Source of the DNA: Plazaster borealis
Lineage: Eukaryota > Echinodermata > Asteroidea > Forcipulatida > Labidiasteridae
Reading direction: 5' to 3'
Assembly: GCA_021014325.1 (NCBI GenBank)
Contig: CM037463.1
Span: forward strand, 22,700,026 to 22,764,025
Length of the DNA: 64,000 nucleotides
Part shown: positions 57,031 through 64,000 of the stretch, one piece after another
Numbering within the stretch: the stretch's first letter is position 1
How the letters are laid out: each line of letters begins with the position of its first letter
Notes under the pieces: generated by a model
Database searches by the model: none
Told to the model about the DNA's origin: nothing
Seen by the model: the letters and a program-made list of their open reading frames with translations, nothing else
Program-made: the position numbers and the translations under genes

Positions 57031-60000
57031 ATGTCCGTTTCAGCTCATACTAGCACGATCAACTTAAAGGCCCATCAAAACAAGGTCAACCCCAGCAATA
57101 TCGTCAAGAAAGAGAAAGTGACAAACGTCAAGAAACAACGGAAGCGCAGAGGGTCTGTTGGGAGTTCAGTCAACTTGGGTGGTGACAAAGTGAGTCAAAA
57201 TCTTAATCCTGACGCGTCTCAAAAAGGCATCAAGATTCGATCACTATGGGAAATGTTTTTACTTTTAAACCCTGACTGCCTAAGCCCACTTGCCCAAAGG
57301 TGACCTCAATCCTCCACTATCCTCCACTCTATGGTCACTCAACACCAAAATGTTTGGACTCGGGTAAGGTTGGTATGCCTGGCCCAGTGTTGAAGCAATA
57401 GTTATTTGGGCCTACAGCCCTCAATCCTCCACTATCCTCCACTCGATGGTCACTCAACACCAAAATGTTTGGACTTGGGTAAGATTGGTATGCCTGGCCC
57501 AGTGATAAAGCAATTGTTATTTGGGCCTACAGTCCTCAATCCTCCACTATCCTCCACTCTATGGTCACTCAACACCAAAATGTTTGGACTTGGGTAAGAT
57601 TGGTATGCCTGGCCCAGTGATAAAGCAATTGTTATTTGGGCCTACAGTCCTCAATCCTCCACTATCCTCCACTCGATGGTCACTCAACACCAAAATGTTT
57701 TGGACTCGGGTAAGGTTGGTATGCCTGGCCCAGCGATAAAGCAATTGTTATTTGGGCCTACAGTCCTCAATCCTCCACTATCCTCCACTCGATGGTCACT
57801 CAACACCAAAATTTTTTGGACTCGGGTAAGGTTGGTATGCCTGGCCCAGTGATGAAGCAATTGTTATTCGGGCCTGACGTCCTCAATCCTCTTCAATCCT
57901 CCAACTTCTTGAAGAGTCTTTTTGAAGATAAGGGCTTAACAAAGTTGCCTTGGGTCACTCTGGCTTTTTGTCAAAATTTGTTTTGATTTTAATTTTTAAT
58001 AGCTATTTTCATAGTTTCAAGAAAAGTATGAGCTTCTTAATTAAGGTATTGCCAAAACAAAAAAGCAACAAAGATAAGTGGTATCAAATTATAGACCACA
58101 AGGGAAACTGACTGGATAATTTTGTTTAAAATAACTTTGGGTTAAAGGTATCGTACACGTTTGGTAATGACTCAAAACAAATATTAGCATGAAAACTTAC
58201 TTGGTAACAAGCAACGGAGAGCTGTTGATAGTATAAAACATTGTAGGAAACGACTCCCTCTGAATTAGCGTAGTTTTTGAGAAAAGGTAATTTCTCACTA
58301 AAATGATAAAAACTTCTTGCAAGAAGTTTTTATTCCTATCTGAAAGCACACAAATTTGTACAACAAGGGTGTTTTTTCTTTCATCATTTTCTTGCAACTT
58401 CGATGACCAATTGAGCCCAAATTTTCACAGGCTTGTTATTTTATGCATATGTTGGGATACACCAAGTGAGAACACTGGTCTTTGACAATTTCCAAACGTG
58501 TTCAGTGCCTTTAACGTGCCTGCCCTCTTCCAACTGAACTATGCAGCCCTATGTTGGGGGTCTCCCTATTTTGTCAATATCTTTGTTCGAGGGTGCCAGT
58601 CAGAAGCCATTCACAACCTGTATAATAAGTGGTAGTTAATTAAAAACTGAAGGTGAATTACTTATGAGATCTCGACATTAAATCACGTTCATCAGCAATG
58701 TACAAACAATTTTGCATGTTACATGTTTTTTGTGCATTGTCAGTGGCATAATGCAAAAGTTGTTGTATTCTTTTTGTTTCGAAACGGCATCATCTGTCAA
58801 AATTCGTTCAGGAAAAAAACAAAACTATTCGGTGAAAATAGGACCATGCATTTTTAAAATGTAAACGAATCTGACTGTCCTAAAATATTTACCAAAATGA
58901 GAAACGTATTCTGTTTTCTTTCAATGACAATTTTAATGATTTTTGACTTGCAGTATTCTTCCTCATGGATTCGGCAAAACAACATCGAGATGCGAGAATG
59001 CATCCGTTATACAACAGCACCGTTCAACAAGAAAAAACCAGACCTAATGTGAGTTATATACATGTACTTTAAGCCTTTAATAGTACAATTTGTAAGTATC
59101 AACGATTTTTGGAGACCAACTTTTTAATTTCGCCTTATTCACAGTTAAAGAGGGGGCTCCACGGTCAAATTCAGTTTTGTGATGAACTCATTTTCCAATA
59201 GATAGAAACCTCATGAACTTGGGTATACCAATTAAAAATAGCCAGTCATTAACCTTCCGTTATTCTTCCAGGTTTGCATACAATAGTTTTGACTTAAACC
59301 TGCCAAAAATTGTTCGTCCATGCAAATGTTTTATTTCTTTTTTCTTCTTAACCCAGACCCGAAGATCCAATGTGCCAGTGCGGTAAACGGAAGTCACAAC
59401 ACGATTCACGTTATCTCAAGAATCCCGACCCGACCAGTAGGTGGCGAGTGGAGACGCATACCCATGCTAGCGCCACCAACGCCTTCGGAGAGATAGAGTT
59501 CATCGGAGCTGCCGGAGTGGGTCCTAGCACAAAACTCCGGAAGGTTAGTGAGATTTTGATGAAACAATGCTTGTAATAACTACTTAAAGGCACTGTACAC
59601 GTTTGGTAATTACTCAAAATATATATTAGCATAACAACTGACTTGGTTACGAGCAACAGAGAGCTGTTGATAGTATAAAACATTGTGAGAAACGACTCCC
59701 TCTGAAGTAACGTAGTTTTTGAGAAAGAGGTAATTTCCCACTAAAATAATAAAAACTTCTTGCAAGAAGTTTTTATTCCTATCTGAAAGCACACAAATTT
59801 GTACAACAAGGGTGTATTTTCTTTCATCATTTTCTTGCAACTTCGATGATCAATTGAGCCCAAATTTTCACAGGCTTGTTATTTTATGCATATGTTGGGA
59901 TACACCAAGTGAGAACACTGGTTTTTGACAATTGCCAAACGTGTACGATGCCTTTAAAGGTAGAGTAATACATTGGTAAATACTCCAATTGATGAATATA

Positions 60001-62014
60001 AAAACTTACAAGAAGCCCTGCAGCTGTTAATAGTATAAACTATTTTTTGAGAAAGGATTCTCTTCGAAGTAATATGGCTTGGGTAATTTTGCACTGAAAA
60101 AAATTTGAATCTGAGAAATGATTCATGCATGAATCGTTTCTCAGATTTCTGAGGGTTGGTGCCGGTTTGCGAACGCTGCAGCCAGAGATGCAGTTGGCAC
60201 CATGAGAGTTTGTTGCTGTTTTCTCAGCAAGTAAACACTCTATTCAGCTGAAACTTTCATATATGACTTTTGTTGTAACTTTCTTTATAACTTTGCTTAT
60301 AAATCAGTACTACTTTGCATGAAACGCTTCTCAGATTCAAATGTTTTGGGGCGAAAAAAATGTCCAAACCATATTATTGTTGGGTGTCTCCCTATTTTGT
60401 CAACATCTTTGTTCGGGGTTCCTTTTTGTGGTTCCGAAAAAAGCATACGATAAAGTATACCTCCCAAATCGCAGATTTAATTCCCGTTTGAGTAAATTTT
60501 TCTTTGATCACTCCAAAATTGAATTGAAATTTTACCCAGTCAGGTTTCCTTTGTGGTTTATTACTTGAGATAACCGATCTGTTCTGTGATTCCGTTCTTG
60601 AAATTTACTGAAAGAGCACCTCCAAAGAATTAACCCCAAGTTTGAATATAATTGTTGTTGTTTTTTCTTTTTGTAGTATGTCCGAGTGGACCATTCTATT
60701 CATCCTGGTAAGTTAATGCAACTGATGAATGATCACTGGAACCTAGGCATCCCTAAACTGCTCATCTCGGTGACTGGTGGAGCCAGGAACTTCGCCATGA
60801 GCAACAAACTGAAGAACGTATTCAGGAAGGGTTTGATGAAGGCAGCTTTAAGCACAGGTACGTCTGGAGTGGAGGTAGCTCCCCTGTAAGGGGGTCAGGG
60901 GTCAGGGGTCAGGGCCCATTTTCATAGAGCTGCTTAAGCAAAAAATATTGCTTAACAATTTTGTGCTAAGCAGAAATGACCAGGATACCAGTCACAAATG
61001 TACTGTGACATGGTAGTTTGGCTGGTAACTTTATTCTGGTAAGTGTAATTTTGTTATGCTAAGCTACTTTTTGTGCTTAAGCAGCTCTATGAAATTGGGC
61101 TCAGGAGAGAGCAGAACGGTTAAGAATGGATGATTAAAGTTTTACATGGTGTGGAGAATACACTGTGCCAGTCTTGTTTGTTGTTGAACTTCCGGGACGA
61201 AGTTGGTCCCAACCATATGGAGTTTTACGTATGCACGATTGTTTTTTTATTGTTTTATTCAAATACTTTAGTTTCACATAGTTTTGGGCTATAACAATTA
61301 TATGTTATTGTTGGGAAAGTAAACTTTAGCCATGAATTATATGAAAATAAAATACTTTAACAATTCAACAAAGAAAACCCGAGAATAAGACTTGACCTCC
61401 GTTTCCGGTAACTTGTAAACAATTAAAGATATCATCATAATCACTATAAAACAAAGGGTTTGTGTGATTTTGATGTTTTTAAATGTTTTGTTAAACCCTT
61501 TCAACTCCTAGATGACATTTTCTGTAAACATTTTCAAAAAACTAAAACGCAGCCTAAGTAAATATTTGAAGAATTGTTCTTGTTTTGCCAACATGAATAA
61601 CCTTTCTTCAATCATCTATTTCCTACCTATGGATTTTGAAAAAATATCAGCTGAAAAATCTGGAAGCCAAATTTGACTGAAAAGATTATTTAAACAAAAA
61701 ATAAAAAAAATAAAATTGGGGTCGGGGGTTTTGTAGTGTCGGGCGGGGACGATCAACAATTTTTTTTTTTCTTTTCTGTGGCCTATTGTAGAAAAAGTCA
61801 CATATGGCTTTAGATACTGAATAAACGTGTTCTTTGTTTCTCAGGTGCGTGGATCATAACGGGAGGAACCCATGCAGGAGTCATGAAGTACGTAGGTGAG
61901 GCCGTGAGGGATTACTCCCTGCTAGGTACGGCCGCGGGTCAAGGGAGCGTCGTAGCCATTGGCTTTGCATCCTGGGGAGCCATTGACCAACGGGAGGGAC
62001 TCATTGATGAAAAG
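57031..62014 (+). CDS. TRPM2-like cation channel, N-terminal part (runs off window)
   Basis: Melastatin-type TRP channel. Exons seen: 57031-57189, 58954-59048, 59357-59543, 60677-60857, 61845-62014 (264 aa); no further exon was found before 64000. After a basic, low-complexity first exon comes the melastatin homology region: SSWIRQNNIEMRECIRY, CQCGKRKSQH, NAFGEIEFIG, KYVRVDHS, LLISVTGGARNF, AWIITGGTHAGVMKYVGEAV and REGLID. These match the SLOG-type nucleotide-binding fold of MHR1/2, and the CQCG...QH pattern and GAWIITGG loop are closest to TRPM2, a Ca2+-permeable channel gated by ADP-ribose. The pore and any C-terminal NUDT9-like domain lie outside the window, so the subtype is provisional. 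The start ATG follows a likely 5'UTR acceptor. Confidence 0.88.
57304..57903 (+). repeat. 115-bp minisatellite, five copies
   Basis: CCTCAATCCTCCACTATCC begins units at 57304, 57419, 57534, 57649 and 57765, with a partial unit at 57881. Each unit contains GGTCACTCAACACCAAAATG and GGTATGCCTGGCCCAG. Intron 1 of the TRPM-like gene. Related to the repeat in SLC49A4-like intron 7. Confidence 0.95.
58142..58514 (-). mobile_element. TTAA-flanked MITE
   Basis: TTAA at 58142-58145 and 58511-58514. Ends AGGTATCGTACACGTTTGG / CCAAACGTGTTCAGTGCC. Palindrome AAAAACTTCTTGCAAGAAG near 58309. Same family as 12591-12965, opposite orientation. Confidence 0.85.
58515..58640 (-). mobile_element. SINE fragment next to TTAA MITE
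   Basis: On the minus strand: GGCTTCTGACTGGCACCC, GGGAGACCCCCAACATAGGG, TAGTTCAGTTGG, then GGCACG directly abutting the MITE's TTAA. Intact copies of this SINE read GGCACGTTAATCC at that point. Confidence 0.7.
59584..59957 (-). mobile_element. TTAA-flanked MITE, well preserved
   Basis: TTAA at 59584-59587 and 59954-59957, inverted ends AGGCACTGTACACGTTTGG / CCAAACGTGTACGATGCCT, central palindrome near 59752. It begins ~40 bp after a TRPM-like exon. A more decayed relative follows (~59955-60330). Confidence 0.85.
60912..61102. mobile_element. MITE with GGGCCCATTTTCATAGAGCTG ends
   Basis: Inverted ends as in 27790-27983; interior TACCAGTCACAAATGTACTGTGACATGG. TRPM-like intron 4. Confidence 0.8.
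61425..61790 (+). repeat. dispersed repeat, related to 39.18-39.55 kb
   Basis: Contains TCACTATAAAACAAAGGGTTTGTGTG, AAAACGCAGCCTAAGTAAATATTTGAAGAA and GACGATCAACAATTTTTT. TRPM-like intron 4. Confidence 0.6.
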
Positions 62015-62029
62015 GTAGTTGACTGCTCT

Positions 62030-62185
62030 ATGTTCCAACACCCCTATATTCCGATAAGCATATGTTCCGACACCCCTTTGTTCCGACACCCCTATGTTCC
62101 GACACCCCTTTGTTCCGACAACCCTATGTTCCGATAACCCCATGTACCAACACCCCTATGTTTTGACAACCCTATGTTCCGATAA
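62030..62185 (+). repeat. 15-17-bp minisatellite (TGTTCCGACACCCCTA)
   Basis: About nine imperfect units of TGTTCCGACACCCCTA / TGTTCCGATAACCCC immediately after the last visible TRPM-like exon. Confidence 0.9.
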
Positions 62186-62198
62186 CCCCTCATGATTT

Positions 62199-62244
62199 AC
62201 GCGTTAGGGTTCGGGTTGGGGTTAGGGTAAGGGTTGGGGTAAGG
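62199..62244 (+). repeat. degenerate telomere-like GGGTTAGGG tract
   Basis: GTTAGGGTTCGGGTTGGGGTTAGGGTAAGGGTTGGGG. It continues beyond the inserted MITE as GGTTAGGGTTAGG (~62471-62484). Confidence 0.8.
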
Positions 62245-62457
62245 CAGAGCTGTGTATTGAGAGAGGTGTGACATCTTGCATTAAGAAGCCATTTTCAATT
62301 CCCAAAAACGTGTGTGCGCACACTGAGTGCCAGACTGGACTGCACATTGGGTTGTGTTGCATTTGGACCAAAAATGGCATCCAGCAACCACGTGACCAAA
62401 GAAAAACTGGTGTCCCCCCCCCCTCACACGTCGCAACTCTCTCAATACACAGCTCTG
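62245..62457. mobile_element. hAT-type MITE in telomere-like DNA
   Basis: CAGAGCTGTGTATTGAGAGA to TCTCTCAATACACAGCTCTG. Flanking octamers GGGTAAGG (62237-62244) and GGGTAAAG (62458-62465) match at 7 of 8. Confidence 0.85.
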
Positions 62458-62967
62458 GGGTAAAGTGTTATGGTTAGGGTTAGGAAAATACACCAGGGGT
62501 GTCGAGTGACATCTAGCGTGTAACGACTCAATTATTGTCAAGGGACAGGAGGACAAACAAAAGAAATTGATAATAATTGATAATAAATTATTGTGTTCAT
62601 CTTTCCACACATTTCTCTTACTGTATTTATGTTTGAGCTCGGAAGTTTTCCATATCTCGGTAAAATTTCTACTTCATTAAGCAAATGTTATTTTTCCATT
62701 ACGCCATCTGATTCCCGTATAATGTTGGCCACTGTGCTACAACTGGTATAAATCTGGCAGTTTTACCGTTTTGTTAAAACAGCTTGTCTAAAGTTTCTTC
62801 TTTTTTCAACAGATAAAATGTGGGTTTTTTTCTGATGACTGTAAAGTTGTATTCTTGCATTCAGGTTCAGCTTTTTTTAAGCTGTTAAGTGGGAAAAATA
62901 CCAATAACTTGCTTAGCAGAATTTAGCTGGGAACTCACATACAAACAAACAATACATGTCTGCTACC

Positions 62968-63376
62968 ACCTTGGTCGAATTTCATAGATTTGCTTAAAAT
63001 GCAAAAATAGCTAAGCAAATCAAAATCTTGCTTACATGAACAAGGTTACCAGCCAAAATACCATGTCAGATGTACAATCTGTTACTGGTATCCTGCTTGC
63101 TTTTGCTTAGCAGTTGGAAACTTGGGTGCGATCCGTGGTTACACGGCAGTTAAAGGTTGTATGGCTTCTGACTGGCACCCCGGAACAAAGATATTGACAT
63201 AATAGGGAGACCGCCAACATAGGGCTAGATAGCTCAGTTGGTAGAGCGTCGGCACGTTAATCCAGAGGTCGTTGGTTCAAGTCCCACTCTAGTAAATTTT
63301 TTCGTTGTTCACCCCCATCAGATATTTTTGTTTGTGATATTTTCTGCATGTAAGCAGCTCCATTAAATTGGACCCT
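62968..63376. mobile_element. AATTTCATAGA-type MITE split by a SINE
   Basis: Left part 62968-63118 (GTCGAATTTCATAGATTTGCTTAA) and right part ~63339-63376 (AAGCAGCTCCATTAAATTGGACCC) are the two ends of the 27790-27983 family. Confidence 0.75.
63120..63338 (+). mobile_element. SINE with ~100-bp leader and tRNA-like module
   Basis: Leader CTTGGGTGCGATCCGTGGT...GGCTTCTGACTGGCACCCC...GGGAGACCGCCAACAT, then a tRNA-like segment 63222-63295 with A box TAGCTCAGTTGG (63230-63241) and B box GGTTCAAGTCC (63274-63284), then a T-rich tail. The acceptor stem does not pair well, so it is not a working tRNA gene. Confidence 0.8.
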
Positions 63377-64000
63377 GTCTTTACCAAAGTTTCCCGTTTG
63401 AACTTAGCCAAGATGTGGACGTTATAATTTCTCTTGGTGTTATCTTAAGTCAGTTTCGGTCTAGCCGTGTCTCTCATACTTTCAGGATGTTAAACTGTAG
63501 CAACCCTCGACGCCGTGGTCAACTTTAAGATCTGTTTCTGTGCCAGTTAGGTCGTAACCTTTGACCTTTTGTTGCTCTACTTGCATGGCAGTATTTTTGT
63601 TAATTTTGTGTGTGTTTGTTGTTGTTTGGGGTTTTTTCCTTTTATTTTTTTGCATGTGATGCTGATTCGAGTTGTTTCGAACTCGGTGAAAGTTTGGGTC
63701 AAAAATTGTTTCAACTTCTGACGTTGAGATCCATTGTATTTGTTCGGGAGACAACTGCTGGCAGTGGGTGGGTGACAGGGTGACTCAACACAAACCTCTG
63801 TTAACCGTACTTTTGACCCAAATTTGTGGGCAGCATGTGACAAGTTATGCACAAAATATTTGCTAAATAACAATTTTGCTTTGTTTTAAAATGCATGTTT
63901 TCCAACTACTAACTAAACTTGATCAGATATTTTATAAAAAGTTGTAATTCAAATAACTCATATGTTGTAATTTAAATAACTCATCTGTTCCAATTTTAAA

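Larger units (their letters stand above)
62015..64000 (+). other. TRPM-like intron 5 (continues beyond window)
   Basis: No further TRPM exon recognised. The interval is filled by a short minisatellite, a degenerate telomeric tract with a hAT-type MITE inside it, and an AATTTCAT-type MITE split by a SINE; the rest is AT-rich sequence without visible features. Confidence 0.6.

Noticed and set aside
57304..57903. Regular direct repeats resembling an array of repeats and spacers
   Set aside because: The whole 115-bp unit is conserved with no unique spacers, in an animal intron; it is a minisatellite and not a CRISPR array.
63222..63295. Possible functional tRNA gene
   Set aside because: A and B boxes are good but the acceptor stem pairs poorly and the unit is embedded in a repeated SINE also found at 50.5 kb.

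Overview
This window looks like nuclear DNA from a marine invertebrate deuterostome, most likely an echinoderm (possibly a sea star; this is inference from gene content and repeat style, not a database match). It is AT-rich, its genes are split into many short exons with GT/AG introns, and it is crowded with tRNA-derived SINEs, small inverted-repeat DNA transposons (MITEs), minisatellites and CCCTAA-type telomeric repeats. There is no sign of bacterial or viral gene organisation.

Five protein-coding genes can be reconstructed exon by exon, with consistent reading phase across every junction. (1) 388-7949, plus strand: a complete secreted DNase I homologue (8 coding exons, 280 aa). (2) 11912-21771, plus strand: a complete 12-exon major-facilitator gene of the SLC49A4/DIRC2 type (511 aa). 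(3) 29730-38643, minus strand: a second SLC49A4/DIRC2-type gene, also 12 exons and 511 aa, every exon the same length as in gene 2. (4) 42270-51030, minus strand: a complete DSL-family Notch ligand (11 exons, 832 aa) with MNNL, DSL, nine EGF repeats, a juxtamembrane region, one transmembrane helix and a cytoplasmic tail. (5) 57031-62014, plus strand: the first five coding exons (264 aa) of a TRPM2-like cation channel that continues past the window edge.

The dominant structure is a large imperfect inverted duplication. The left arm is about 11.6-24.7 kb and the right arm about 26.4-39.0 kb. It carries the two SLC49A4-like genes tail to tail around a spacer filled with a tandem array made from a SINE 3' end. 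The arms share introns, minisatellites and a hAT-type MITE insertion, but differ by many indels and later insertions. In exon 5 a short block coding for TM4 is strongly diverged, while the adjoining 146 bp differ at one site, which suggests gene conversion or selection.

The genes do not form an operon or an obvious pathway; the window is an ordinary stretch of animal chromosome with a local duplication. The most unusual non-coding item is a CCCTAA telomeric array enclosed by ~60-bp terminal inverted repeats (54.66-54.95 kb). Other notable items are a MITE family with exact 8-bp target duplications, a SINE whose tRNA-like promoter lies internally after a ~100-bp leader, a CTG/TTGCTG array inside a probable 3'UTR intron of the DNase gene, and a satellite unit shared between introns of unrelated genes.
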